Below, one piece after another: positions 17,675 to 27,696 of a stretch of 64,000 nucleotides of DNA (its first letter is position 1; each line of letters begins with the position of its first letter). Source of the stretch: Chlorobiota bacterium (lineage in GTDB: Bacteria > Bacteroidota > Ignavibacteria > OLB7); contig CP065014.1 of assembly GCA_016700335.1 (NCBI GenBank), forward strand, positions 1,649,001 through 1,713,000, in the 5' to 3' direction. A model generated the notes under the pieces. It saw only the letters and a list, made by a program, of their open reading frames with translations, was not told where the DNA came from and made no database searches. A program made the translations under genes and the position numbers.

Positions 17675-18880
17675 ATGAAAAACATTTTACAAAATCATTC
17701 AAATTTAGCCATCTCTACAGGTATTATTTTTTTGTTAGCGACATTTGTTATGATATTTATTCCTAATCCAACAATACATCCAATTGTATTTCTTGGTGCT
17801 CAAATTTTCATTCTATATCCCTTTAGAAATGAAATTTTAGCAAGGAAATTAATACAATTAGGAGTTATCACTATAATAATATGGTTACCTATTAATTTAT
17901 CTGGAGTTTTATTTCCTTTCATATTTGCATTTATTTTTGCTTATCTTTGTGCACCAATTGTTGAAGTATTAGAAAAGAGAGGATTTCCAAGATGGTTATC
18001 ATCATTATTAATAATACTAATTGTTGTTGGGATTTTAACCCTATTCTTCATTTTTGTTATCCCAACAATAATAGATCAATTTAACCAATTGCTTAATCAA
18101 ACTCAAGCAATGGTTGAAAATACTAACTATCAGTTAGAAATTAGCAAACTGAAAAAAACACTTAACGGATTTGGAATTCCACAGAAACAGGTTGATGAAA
18201 TTGTTTCTCATTATATTGAACCAAGCCTAAAAGAAGTAGGTACATGGATTTTTTCAAGAATTGGTTTTGTTATTAAAAATTTGGCGGGTATCCTTGAAGG
18301 GGTTTTTAATTTAATTTTGATACCTTTATTATCATTTTACATTTTAAAAGATTTCAGGAAATTTGAAACATTTACTAGAACAAAAATATTAGTTAGCCAA
18401 AGAGGGTTGATTAAATATTTAGTTAAAATTGACGATATATTAAGTTCATATATCAGAGGCATTTTACTTACTTCTTCATTGGTCGGAATTGTTACAACGA
18501 TAATTTTATCAATTTTTAATACACCTTTTGCAATTGTTATAGGTATACTTACTGGAGTATTAAATTTAATTCCAAGCGTAGGAATGTTAATTAACATTGG
18601 AGTTGCCGCATTGGTTTATTTGTTTACTCCAGGTGATTTTTGGACAAATACTATTATAACAGCATCAGTGATAATTGTTTTACATGCAGTAAATGCTTAC
18701 GTTATAGAACCAAAAATAATTGGTCACAAATTAGGTCTACATCCAGTTATTTTATTAGCTTCATTATTCATTTGTGCTCATTTGTTTGGATTTTTAGGTC
18801 TTCTTTTTGGTGTACCATTAGCTGCAATAATTGTCTCCTTTATAAATGAATGGTGGATTGATAAAGATGTTGTTATATAA
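17675..18880 (+). CDS. AI-2E family transporter / permease
   Basis: Polytopic inner-membrane protein of 401 residues with about eight helices, matching the AI-2E_transport (PerM/TqsA-like) family. Typical elements are FPFIFAFIFAYLCAPIVEVLEKRG near the N-terminus, the helical hairpin around residues 140-190, and the C-terminal block GVLNLIPSVGMLI plus HKLGLHPVILLASLFICAHLFGFLGLLFGVPLAAI. Members include autoinducer exporters and ion/proton antiporters, so the substrate cannot be read from sequence. It stands alone on the plus strand before rsmI. Confidence 0.85.
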   Translation: MKNILQNHSNLAISTGIIFLLATFVMIFIPNPTIHPIVFLGAQIFILYPFRNEILARKLIQLGVITIIIWLPINLSGVLFPFIFAFIFAYLCAPIVEVLEKRGFPRWLSSLLIILIVVGILTLFFIFVIPTIIDQFNQLLNQTQAMVENTNYQLEISKLKKTLNGFGIPQKQVDEIVSHYIEPSLKEVGTWIFSRIGFVIKNLAGILEGVFNLILIPLLSFYILKDFRKFETFTRTKILVSQRGLIKYLVKIDDILSSYIRGILLTSSLVGIVTTIILSIFNTPFAIVIGILTGVLNLIPSVGMLINIGVAALVYLFTPGDFWTNTIITASVIIVLHAVNAYVIEPKIIGHKLGLHPVILLASLFICAHLFGFLGLLFGVPLAAIIVSFINEWWIDKDVVI

Positions 18881-19042
18881 TTTTACTTTTCATATAATTT
18901 TTTAAAATAACCATATCAGAATAATTAATTGATTAATAAATAAATAGTTTTCTAAAATCAGGTTATTGTAGTAATCTGAGTTAATAATAATAATAGTTTA
19001 AAAATTGAGTACAAAAAAGAAACTGATAAAATCAAAGTTGAT

Positions 19043-21004
19043 TTGATCAAAGAAGCGAAACTAGAAATTAACGGACCAGAAAAAGGAATCGTATTTTTTG
19101 TTGGAACTCCTATTGGTAATAAAGAAGATATTACTTTAAGAGCGCTTAGAACCTTAGAATTTGCAGATGTAATAGTTTGTGAAGAGGAAAAGATTGGGGC
19201 AACTTTACTTAGGAATTACAACATTTCTAAAAACCTCATTACAATGAATGAGCATAATGAATCTGAATCTAGTGAAGAAATCATTTCATTAGTTAATAAT
19301 GGTCAGAATGTTGCAGTAGTATCAGATGCTGGATTACCATTACTAGCAGATCCTGGAAATACATTGTTAAAAAGAATTAAATCTCAAAGTATAAAATTTG
19401 TTATTATACCAGGAGTAAGTTCAGTAACTAGTGGATTATTAGCAAGCGGTTATGATAACGGACATTTTGAATTTGTAGGTTTTTTACCTAGAAAAACTCA
19501 AGAAAGAAGAGAATCAGCAATTGCTTTATCTAATATACCACATACTGTTGTTTTACTTGAAACTCCTTATAGAATGAGATCTTTACTTAATGCTCTTTCT
19601 GAGATTATGCCAAACAGAATCGCAGCTATTTGTTTGAATATGACTATGCCTCAAGAAATAGTTGTAAGTGGAACTTTATTAGAATTGCAAGAGAAATTTT
19701 CTGAGAAGAAAATACGAGCTGAATTTGTTTTAGTTTTAGCTCCAATTGATCTTAAGAATGATGTTCGGTTTATTGAAAAAGTAAGTTATGAATTTTCAAA
19801 TGAAGTTGTTACTCCAGAGGAAATTTATGATGAAGTTACTCAAGATTCTACTTTTGATAACGTTAAAGCTGTTTTATCACCTGAAGATGAAAATCAAAAT
19901 GAAGTAAATTTATATTCAGTAGAACAATTAGATTTAACTAATAATGATGTATTTGTTGATAAAAAATCAAATGAAAAAGAAAAACTTTTTGGTAATCGCA
20001 GAAGTTTTGAAACTAATTTTGATGATGAAAACATCAATCAATCTGTAAATAAACCTTTTAGATCTAATGATCGAAAGGAATTTGGTAATCCTAATACTTC
20101 TCGTGGAACTTCAAGTCAACATAGAAATGAAGGAAGACCTCTAAGAGATGATTCTAGAGGAGGTTTTGGCGACAGACCTCGAAGAGATGATTCTAGAAGT
20201 GGTTTTGGGGATAGACCAAGAAGAGATGATTCTAGAGGTGGTTTTGGAGACAGACCAAGAAGAGATGATTCTAGAGGTGGTTTTGGAGACAGACCAAGAA
20301 GAGATGATTCTAGAGGTGGTTTTGGCGACAGACCAAGAAGTTCTGATTCTAGAGGTGGTTTTGGCGACAGACCAAGAAGTTCTGATTCTAGAGGTGGTTT
20401 TGGAGACAGACCTCGAAGAGATGATTCTAGAGGTGGATTTGGGGGTGATAGACCGAGAAGTTCAGATTCTAGAGGTGGATTTGGGGGTGATAGAACTAGA
20501 AGTTCAGATTCTAGAGGTGGATTTGGGGGTGATAGAACTAGAAGTTCAGATTCTAGAGGTGGTTTTGGCGACAGACCTCGAAGAGATGATTCTAGAGGTG
20601 GTTTTGGGGATAGACCGAGAAGTTCAGATTCTAGAGGTGGATTTGGGGGTGATAGACCGAGAAGTTCAGATTCTAGAGGTGGATTTGGGGGTGATAGATC
20701 GAGAAGTTCTGATTCTAGAGGTGGATTTGGGGGTGATAGACCTAGAAGTTCAGATTCTAGAGGTGGATTTGGGGGTGATAGACCGAGAATTTCGGATTCT
20801 AGAGGTGGTTTTGGGGGTAACTCAATTAGAGGTTCATATGGAAAGAAAAAAGAAGATGATGGATACAATAAATCATTCTTTGCAAAAAAGAAAGAACCTG
20901 TTGATAGAAAACCATTAACTTCATTTTCTTCTGATAGAGATGGTGATTTCAATTCGTTAAATGAAAAACCAATAAGAAGAAGTGCTCCGAGAAAAAAATT
21001 CTAA
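19043..21004 (+). CDS. rsmI: RsmI-type rRNA 2'-O-methyltransferase fused to an RGG-repeat tail
   Basis: Residues 1-235 form a tetrapyrrole-methylase-fold enzyme like RsmI, which 2'-O-methylates C1402 of 16S rRNA: FVGTPIGNKEDITLRALRTL, VVSDAGLPLLADPGN, then IIPGVSS and FEFVGFLP. The usual CEDTR motif reads CEEEK (46-50), so it is a divergent member. Residues 236-367 are an acidic, low-complexity linker. Residues 368-595 are 17 tandem units of the type DSRGGFG(G)DRPR(R/S)(D/S), followed by a Lys-rich end. RsmI proteins are usually 230-290 residues, so this 653-residue form is more than doubled. The TTG start is the first plausible codon. RGG boxes bind RNA in known proteins; that function here is inferred. 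Confidence 0.85.
   Translation: MIKEAKLEINGPEKGIVFFVGTPIGNKEDITLRALRTLEFADVIVCEEEKIGATLLRNYNISKNLITMNEHNESESSEEIISLVNNGQNVAVVSDAGLPLLADPGNTLLKRIKSQSIKFVIIPGVSSVTSGLLASGYDNGHFEFVGFLPRKTQERRESAIALSNIPHTVVLLETPYRMRSLLNALSEIMPNRIAAICLNMTMPQEIVVSGTLLELQEKFSEKKIRAEFVLVLAPIDLKNDVRFIEKVSYEFSNEVVTPEEIYDEVTQDSTFDNVKAVLSPEDENQNEVNLYSVEQLDLTNNDVFVDKKSNEKEKLFGNRRSFETNFDDENINQSVNKPFRSNDRKEFGNPNTSRGTSSQHRNEGRPLRDDSRGGFGDRPRRDDSRSGFGDRPRRDDSRGGFGDRPRRDDSRGGFGDRPRRDDSRGGFGDRPRSSDSRGGFGDRPRSSDSRGGFGDRPRRDDSRGGFGGDRPRSSDSRGGFGGDRTRSSDSRGGFGGDRTRSSDSRGGFGDRPRRDDSRGGFGDRPRSSDSRGGFGGDRPRSSDSRGGFGGDRSRSSDSRGGFGGDRPRSSDSRGGFGGDRPRISDSRGGFGGNSIRGSYGKKKEDDGYNKSFFAKKKEPVDRKPLTSFSSDRDGDFNSLNEKPIRRSAPRKKF
20144..20826 (+). 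repeat. 17 tandem 39/42-bp coding repeats (RGG type)
   Basis: In-frame direct repeats in the 3' half of rsmI, each holding the nearly invariant core gattctagaggtggttttgg. Units are 39 or 42 bases, depending on one or two glycines before DR. Units alternate between RDD and SSD spacers and include near-identical neighbours (units 3-5, and 9-10), which suggests growth by unequal exchange. Because the period is a multiple of three, other frames also stay open across the block. Confidence 0.95.
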
Positions 21005-21128
21005 GTTTTAATAGGTATATTTATAATTGTTATTATTTTTACCAGGTTGTTTGTGATTATATTCTTTAGCAAGAATTTAATTACATATCAATCTGGTATT
21101 TATTTTCTAAATTAATTAATTATTAATC

Positions 21129-21998
21129 GTGAAATTTTTCGATAAATTATTTTCAAATAAGTTAGATATTAAATGGGAAATTGATGTAAATAATTTTTCA
21201 ATTTGGAAGATTTTCCCTAGTAAGAGTAATATACTTATTTGTGAAATTCGAAACATCGATTCAAAAGAGATGTATTTAATGGGAATAGATATAGATTCTG
21301 GAAATTTAGTTTTTAATAATATAAAATTTATTGAAAAATGGTGGATTGCTTTAGAGACTGTGGTTGATGATTATATTATTTTACATAATTATCCAAAACC
21401 TGATTTACCAAAAGCTTTTGGAATTACAGTCTTAAATAGTATAGATGGCAAGATATTATGGAATGAACCAAAAATGAGATTTATAGCAGGTGAAGGTGAT
21501 ATAGCATATACACAAGGTTTAGATAATATAAATGAAATCTGTTATTATAAGATTAATTTGCAAAATGGAAATGTAATTGAAAATTATGGTCAAGATCTTG
21601 ATTCTTGTAGGGGATTTATTGAAGAAACATCTAATTCTGTAATATGGGATGGTTGGATAAATTCAGAAGTTATAACGACTTCTGATTCAAAATTTAATAT
21701 TATTAAAGAAATTATTAGTGATAATAATACTAATCAACGAGGAAGTATTTCTTACTTGAATTATCAAAACAATTCAATAATAATTGTCTATGAAAAATCA
21801 AATAAAAATGCAAATGCAATGTTGAAAAATTATTTGAATGTTTTGCTCTATATATTTAATCATGAAGGCAAATTAATTCACAAGGATTTAATTTCAGAAA
21901 ATTCTGTTAATACCAATGAAGACTTATTTTTTATTTGGAAAGAGAATTTAATATTCTTAAAAAACAGCAATATTATATCATCAATAAGTTTACAATAA
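21129..21998 (+). CDS. conserved-looking protein of unknown function
   Basis: A 289-residue protein with a GTG start, no signal peptide and no membrane helix. It is rich in Ile, Asn and aromatic residues. Short recurring strand-turn segments (YLMGIDIDSGNLVF, GITVLNSIDGKILW, CYYKINLQNGNVI) resemble blades of a WD/PQQ-type propeller, as in the DUF4905 family of Bacteroidota, but I am not sure of that family assignment. It lies 125 bases after rsmI and converges with an ABC exporter. No function is proposed. Confidence 0.6.
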   Translation: MKFFDKLFSNKLDIKWEIDVNNFSIWKIFPSKSNILICEIRNIDSKEMYLMGIDIDSGNLVFNNIKFIEKWWIALETVVDDYIILHNYPKPDLPKAFGITVLNSIDGKILWNEPKMRFIAGEGDIAYTQGLDNINEICYYKINLQNGNVIENYGQDLDSCRGFIEETSNSVIWDGWINSEVITTSDSKFNIIKEIISDNNTNQRGSISYLNYQNNSIIIVYEKSNKNANAMLKNYLNVLLYIFNHEGKLIHKDLISENSVNTNEDLFFIWKENLIFLKNSNIISSISLQ

Positions 21999-22011
21999 GT
22001 TAATATATAAT

Positions 22012-23802
22012 TTACATATTGCTTAATTCATCTTCAAGAATTTGCAATTCGTAAATTTCGTTGTACTTCCCTTTCAAGCTCAATAACTCATTATGAGTAC
22101 CAGTTTCAATTATTTCACCTGAATCTAAAACAATAATATTATCAGCATCTTTAACTGTAGAAATTCTATGAGATATAAGAATTGTAGTTTTATCTTTCAT
22201 AATAGTTTTTAATCTTGTTAGAATATTCTCTTCAGTTTGAGTATCAACTGCTGATAAAGCATCATCTAGAATTATAATCTTAGGATTTCTTAAAATTGCC
22301 CTAGCAATTGATGTTCTTTGTTTTTGTCCTCCAGATAAAGTTATACCTCTTTCACCAACAATAGTATCAAACCCGTTTGGGAAACTTCTAATATCAACAT
22401 TTAACTGAGCAATTTCAGCAGCATTCTTTACATCATTTAATGTGGAGGTATTGCTTCCGAATCTTATATTACCTTCTACTGTATCGCTAAACAAAAAAGT
22501 TTCTTGAGTAACAGTTCCTATCAATTCCCTTACTTGTTTATATGAAATATCTTTAATCGAAATCCCATTTAATAAAATATCTCCATTAGTTGTTTCATAT
22601 AGTTTTCCAATCAAATTTGTTATGCTTGATTTACCTGAACCAGTTGAACCAATTATTGCCAACGTATCACCAGATTCAACTTTAAATGAAACATTTTTTA
22701 GTACCAAAGGTAGATTTTCTAAATATTTAAAACTTACATTCTTAAATTCAATCGATACTTTGTCGGAACTAAAATCAACAACTTCTTTTTCGGAACTATC
22801 TTCAGATTTTGTATCTAAAATAGTTTTAATTCTAATAATTGATGCAATTGCTCTTTGGAACATATTTGAAATCCAACCAATTGAAATTACAGGCCAAATT
22901 AACTGATTAATGTAACTAAAAAATTGTGCAAGCTGACCAAGTGTAATATTTTTATTAATAGCTTCATAACCTCCTATCAATAGAACCATTACTTGTGAAA
23001 CTCCTATTAAAGAAATCATTATTGGTTGCATTGCAGCATCAACTTTTACCAAGTCTAAATTTCTATTTTTATATTCTAAGCTCATTTTATTGAAAACTTT
23101 GCTAGAATGCTTTTCTCTATTATAAGCCCTGATAACTCTAACTCCTGAAATATCTTCTTGTGCAAAGGAAGTAATGTTAGCAAATTGTTCTTTTGTTTTT
23201 CTAGATAGTTCATGAATCTTTTTTCCGAACCTATAAACCAAATAGCTTACAATTGGTAATGGAATTAAAGCAAATGCTGTAACTTTTACTGATAAGTTAA
23301 GCATCAAAAAGAGTGAAAATAATATTGTGGTAAATGTGTTAACAGTATACATAATTGCAGGACCAGCAATTTCTCTAAGTTGTGGAATATCATTTGTAGC
23401 TAGAGCCATTATATCTCCAGTTGGAGTTTTAGTAAAATAATCCATTGGTAAAGTTGCAATATGATCATTGAAGTCTTTTCTTAAATCATACTCAACAAAC
23501 CTTGATACTACTATAATACATTGTCTAGTGAAAAAAGAGAAGATTCCACTGCCAATTGCTAAAAGAACTATAATATAAACTATTTTAAGCAATGAATCAG
23601 TTACTTCTTGTTGAGTTAAAATATCAATATGGTTTCCAGTAATATTTGTATCGAATGCTTTTTTAATTATATCAATTGCATTCCCAATAAACTTAGGTAT
23701 TGATGAAGAAAAAACATTTGAAATTGTCATAGTAAACAATCCTAATAACAATCTATATTTATATTTTAAAAAGTAAGGCTTAAGTAATAATAATTGCTTC
23801 AT
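22012..23802 (-). CDS. ABC-type exporter with a degenerate Walker B
   Basis: Half-size ABC exporter of 596 residues: six-helix membrane domain (about 15-320) and nucleotide-binding domain (about 348-596). Walker A is GSTGSGKSS (385-393), the signature LSGGQ is at 489-493 and the H-loop is ISHRIS. Walker B reads IIILDD (509-514), with Asp514 where the catalytic Glu is expected. That substitution is known from one half of heterodimeric exporters such as BmrC or TM287, so this subunit probably needs a partner with an intact site. No partner gene is adjacent. The substrate is unknown; drug or lipid export is possible. Confidence 0.9.
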   Translation of the reverse strand: MKQLLLLKPYFLKYKYRLLLGLFTMTISNVFSSSIPKFIGNAIDIIKKAFDTNITGNHIDILTQQEVTDSLLKIVYIIVLLAIGSGIFSFFTRQCIIVVSRFVEYDLRKDFNDHIATLPMDYFTKTPTGDIMALATNDIPQLREIAGPAIMYTVNTFTTILFSLFLMLNLSVKVTAFALIPLPIVSYLVYRFGKKIHELSRKTKEQFANITSFAQEDISGVRVIRAYNREKHSSKVFNKMSLEYKNRNLDLVKVDAAMQPIMISLIGVSQVMVLLIGGYEAINKNITLGQLAQFFSYINQLIWPVISIGWISNMFQRAIASIIRIKTILDTKSEDSSEKEVVDFSSDKVSIEFKNVSFKYLENLPLVLKNVSFKVESGDTLAIIGSTGSGKSSITNLIGKLYETTNGDILLNGISIKDISYKQVRELIGTVTQETFLFSDTVEGNIRFGSNTSTLNDVKNAAEIAQLNVDIRSFPNGFDTIVGERGITLSGGQKQRTSIARAILRNPKIIILDDALSAVDTQTEENILTRLKTIMKDKTTILISHRISTVKDADNIIVLDSGEIIETGTHNELLSLKGKYNEIYELQILEDELSNM

Positions 23803-23962
23803 TTTAATAATAATGGTTGAAGAGTAGTCATCAATAATAATATTTGAATTATTTTAGTAAGAAAATTTTTTGTGGCAAATTCTGAACTTAAAAAAATATG
23901 TCTGCAAAATTATCTTTTTATTCATTTAAATATTTATAATTTTATAATCTCTAGTTTTTAAT

Positions 23963-25753
23963 ATGAAATTTACTTCCAGAATTATATATGTTTTGGCTTT
24001 TATAATTTTTGTTGCGTCTTGTAGAAAGAGTAACAACAATTCTGGAAATAATTTTAGTGCTAATGAAATACCTAGTAGAGGTGATTGGGTAGTACAACAT
24101 GAAACTGCTGACCCTGAATGCTTAAATCCTTCAATATCAAGTGATGCTACTTCATCTGAAATGTTTAACTATTTGTATCAAAGATTAACAGTTGCAGATC
24201 CAAACTCTTTAATCAGAAAACCTCAAATCTCTGAAAATGTACCCGTAGATTCTGGTGATCATCTTCAATATGATTTTAATCTAAATAAAAAAGCAGTTTT
24301 TAGTGATGGTAAACCAATTACAGCAGCTGACTTTATTTTTTATCTTAAAGTTATAAAGAACCCTTTATTAGCAGAAGCAGAACCTCATAGAGGTTATTTA
24401 ACAGATGTTTTTAGTGCTGAAATTATTGATAATGATCCTTATAAATTGAGGTTTAAAATGATCAAACCAAATTGTTTAGCAATTCAATCAATTTCTGAAG
24501 AACTATATGCAGTCCCAAAACATATTTGGGATGTAAACAATATTTCCGATAAAATTAGTTGGCAAATGTTAGATAAACCAAATTTATCTGATACTATTTT
24601 ATCGAATTTTGCAAATTTAATGAAAGATGCTAACAAGAATACCGATCCTAAATATATAATTGGAAGTGGAACTTATTTGTTATCAGAGTTTAAAAGGAAT
24701 GAAAGAGTTGTATTTGAAAGAAATGAAAAATTTTGGGGAGGTGATTCTGCTTATAATTTTAATTATCCAGATAAGATTATATTCCGAACAATTAATGATT
24801 ATAATGCTGCTTTATCATCATTAAAAGGAGGTGAAATTGACTTTATGCCAACAATGCCTAAAGTTCTTTACAATAATGTTAAAAATTCTTTTAACTCAGT
24901 TAAAGTTGAATCATGTGAATATGATTTTCCGAGTTATGATTATGTTGGATATAATTCAGAGAACCCAATATTTAAAGATAAGAACGTTAGAAAAGCATTA
25001 GCATATGCAATTAATAGAGATGAAATCATTTCTAAAATTTATTTTAATATGGCTAACAAAGTCCAATCACCATTGTATTATAAATCAAAAGAGTACAATC
25101 AAAATATACCATTGATTGAGTATAATGTTGAAAAAGCAAAATCACTTCTAAAGAGTTCTGGATGGACTGATTCTGATGGTGATGGAATTTTAGATAAGGA
25201 AATAAATGGTAAAAAACTCAAATTTAAATTTGAATTTATTTTAAATTCTGATAATACAACACGAAATCAAATAGCTTTAGTTTTAATAGATGCATTCAGA
25301 AAACTTGGAATTGAAGCTACTGTTACAGGGTTAGAATGGGCAACTTTACTTAAAAGATTAAAAAATCATGAATTTGATGCTACTGTATCTGGTTGGGCTA
25401 CCGATCCGTTTGAAAGTGACCTGTATCAATTATGGCATTCTGGTTCAGCAATAAAAGGAGGTTCAAATTATGTTTCCTTTAAAAATCAAGATGTTGATGA
25501 TTTAATTATAAAAATGAGAACTGAATTTGATTTAAATAAAAGAAAATTAATGAATTATAAATTACAAGAAATTATAAATGAAGAACAACCAATTAATTTC
25601 TTAGTCTCAGCATTAAGAACTGGTGCTAGAAGCAATCGTTTTCAAAATGTTAATTATTTCTCAGCAAGACCAGGCTATAATATTGCTGCATGGTGGATAC
25701 CACAAAATTTAAGAAAATATAATTCGAGTGGAAAATCATTACCTGTAAATTAA
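23963..25753 (+). CDS. peptide/nickel-type ABC substrate-binding lipoprotein (copy 1)
   Basis: Family 5 solute-binding protein of 596 residues anchored as a lipoprotein: signal peptide with lipobox FVASC, Cys at 20. It contains the usual signature region (ISENVPVDSG, NKKAVFSDGKPITAADFIF) and an internal DSDGDGILDK loop that resembles a calcium-binding DxDxDG element. The next gene is a paralogue of almost the same length sharing many motifs, so the pair arose by tandem duplication. The ligand is probably an oligopeptide, but this cannot be confirmed. Confidence 0.9.
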   Translation: MKFTSRIIYVLAFIIFVASCRKSNNNSGNNFSANEIPSRGDWVVQHETADPECLNPSISSDATSSEMFNYLYQRLTVADPNSLIRKPQISENVPVDSGDHLQYDFNLNKKAVFSDGKPITAADFIFYLKVIKNPLLAEAEPHRGYLTDVFSAEIIDNDPYKLRFKMIKPNCLAIQSISEELYAVPKHIWDVNNISDKISWQMLDKPNLSDTILSNFANLMKDANKNTDPKYIIGSGTYLLSEFKRNERVVFERNEKFWGGDSAYNFNYPDKIIFRTINDYNAALSSLKGGEIDFMPTMPKVLYNNVKNSFNSVKVESCEYDFPSYDYVGYNSENPIFKDKNVRKALAYAINRDEIISKIYFNMANKVQSPLYYKSKEYNQNIPLIEYNVEKAKSLLKSSGWTDSDGDGILDKEINGKKLKFKFEFILNSDNTTRNQIALVLIDAFRKLGIEATVTGLEWATLLKRLKNHEFDATVSGWATDPFESDLYQLWHSGSAIKGGSNYVSFKNQDVDDLIIKMRTEFDLNKRKLMNYKLQEIINEEQPINFLVSALRTGARSNRFQNVNYFSARPGYNIAAWWIPQNLRKYNSSGKSLPVN

Positions 25754-25832
25754 TTTAATAATTTTTGTAATTTTTTTGTAAATAATTAAGATTCTTAAAT
25801 AAGTTTCATCTCCCTCATTTTTATCAATTAAT

Positions 25833-27602
25833 ATGTTATTTAAAACAATTCAAATTAAGTTTATTTTTATTTTTTTAGTTATCTCAATAGCTTCTTGCAG
25901 AAGAGATAGACCAAATTTAAATAATTCAAATGTGAGTGGTGGAGTCCCTACAAATGGAGATTGGGTTGTTGTACATTCTCCTTCAGATCCTGAAACTCTT
26001 AATCCAGTTACTCAACAGGATGCCCAAGCCCAAGAAATTTGTGGATTATATATTTATGAAACTTTAACTAAAACAGATCCAAAGTCACTCGAAACTATTC
26101 CTTGGATTGCCGATACTTTGCCAAAAATGTCGGATGACAAAATGAGTTATGAAATTAAATTGAAGAAAAATGTAAAATTTAGTGATGGGCATCCTTTAAC
26201 AGGAAAAGATTTTATATGTTTTTTTAAAGCAGTTAAAAATACCCAGATACCTAATGCAGCACCATTAAGAGGATATTTCGATAAAATTAAATCTATTGAA
26301 TTAAAGGATAATGATCCATATATTTTAAAAGCTATTATGGTAGAGCCTTATTATTTAGCTCATGAGATTATAGGTCAACTATGGGCAATACCTTCTCATA
26401 TTTGGGATCCTAATAATTTATCAGATAAAATTTCATATGATGATTTAAATAATGCAAAAATTACTCCAGAGATTAAAGGAATAGCTGATATATTTAATAA
26501 CAGTGAAAGTGGATCTGACCCGAAATTTATGGTTGGAAGCGGAACTTATAAATTTATGGAATTCAAAAGAAACGAAAAAATAGTTCTTGATAGGAACGAA
26601 AATTATTGGAATTCTGGAAATATTTATGGGAAACAGTATCCAAATAAAATCATATATAGAACTATAAATGATTATAATGCAGCTGTTTCATCATTAAAAG
26701 GTGGTGAAATTGATTTTATTGCAACAATGCCTAAAGTACTTTATGTTAAGGAAAAACCAGGTTTTGAAAAAGTAAATTTAAAACCTGCTGAATATGATTA
26801 TCCCACATACACTTATATTGGTTATAATGAGAAAAACTCAATTTTCAAAGATAAAACTGTTAGGCTAGCATTAAGTAAACTAATTGATAGAGATAAAATA
26901 ATTAAAACCATTTATTTTGGGATGGCACAAAAAGTTCAATCCCCAACTTATTTTAAAAGACCAGAATACAATAAATTTCTCAAGCCAATAGATTTTGATG
27001 TTGAAAATGCTAAAAAAACTTTGACTGATGCGGGTTGGAAAGATTCTGATGGGGATGGAATTTTGGATAAAGTTCTTGAAGGGAAAAAAACAGATTTTAA
27101 ATTCAAATATTTAATCTCTTCTTCAAGTCCTGTAGCTACTCAAATATGCTTAGTATCAATTGCAGAATTAAAAAAGATAGGAATAGTAGCCGAAACCGAG
27201 GAACTTGAATGGTCAATATTTCTAAAAAAACAGCGTGATGGTCAATATGATGCATATTTAGGTGCTTGGGCTATGGATGCTGTTGAAGGGGATATGTATC
27301 AAATTTGGCATTCTAAATCCTCCGTTGGAGGTGGGAGTAACAAGATATTCTATAACAACCCAATGGTAGATTCTTTAATTGAAACAATTAGAGGTGAATT
27401 TGATTTTGAGAAAAGAAAATCTTTATATCAAGATGTTCAAAAAATTATTTATGAAGATCAACCATATACTTTTTTAATATCTCAAGTTTTTACTGGAAGC
27501 TATAGTGCTAGATTTCAAAATGTTGAATTTTTTCCAAATAGACCATGTTTTGCAGCAAATTTATGGTATGTTCCAACATTGGCTCAGAAATATAAAAATT
27601 AA
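25833..27602 (+). CDS. peptide/nickel-type ABC substrate-binding lipoprotein (copy 2)
   Basis: Second family 5 binding protein, 589 residues, lipobox ISIASC with Cys at 22. It shares with copy 1 the phrases GDWVV, PKFMVGSGTYKF against PKYIIGSGTYLL, NDYNAALSSLKGGEIDF (here AAVSSLKGG), IPSHIWD against VPKHIWD, and the DSDGDGILDK loop. Divergence in the central ligand-facing segments suggests a changed specificity (inference). It ends 94 bases before the permease gene and is probably cotranscribed with it. Confidence 0.9.
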   Translation: MLFKTIQIKFIFIFLVISIASCRRDRPNLNNSNVSGGVPTNGDWVVVHSPSDPETLNPVTQQDAQAQEICGLYIYETLTKTDPKSLETIPWIADTLPKMSDDKMSYEIKLKKNVKFSDGHPLTGKDFICFFKAVKNTQIPNAAPLRGYFDKIKSIELKDNDPYILKAIMVEPYYLAHEIIGQLWAIPSHIWDPNNLSDKISYDDLNNAKITPEIKGIADIFNNSESGSDPKFMVGSGTYKFMEFKRNEKIVLDRNENYWNSGNIYGKQYPNKIIYRTINDYNAAVSSLKGGEIDFIATMPKVLYVKEKPGFEKVNLKPAEYDYPTYTYIGYNEKNSIFKDKTVRLALSKLIDRDKIIKTIYFGMAQKVQSPTYFKRPEYNKFLKPIDFDVENAKKTLTDAGWKDSDGDGILDKVLEGKKTDFKFKYLISSSSPVATQICLVSIAELKKIGIVAETEELEWSIFLKKQRDGQYDAYLGAWAMDAVEGDMYQIWHSKSSVGGGSNKIFYNNPMVDSLIETIRGEFDFEKRKSLYQDVQKIIYEDQPYTFLISQVFTGSYSARFQNVEFFPNRPCFAANLWYVPTLAQKYKN

Positions 27603-27696
27603 AATTCTCAATTTATATTTTTTAATTTTGTAATTTTTTTAATATCTACATTTTTTAATTGTATCTTTAATCAATAACAGATAAACGGTAAGTTTC

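Noticed and set aside
20144..20826. Regular repeats that could look like a CRISPR array
   Set aside because: There are no unique spacers; the units are contiguous, in frame and coding, and no cas gene is nearby.
20116..20952. Long open frames of 278 residues on the minus strand and 256 residues in another plus frame across the rsmI repeats
   Set aside because: They follow from repeat units whose length is a multiple of three, which keeps every frame open; their products are monotonous repeats, and the RsmI frame alone joins to a recognisable domain.
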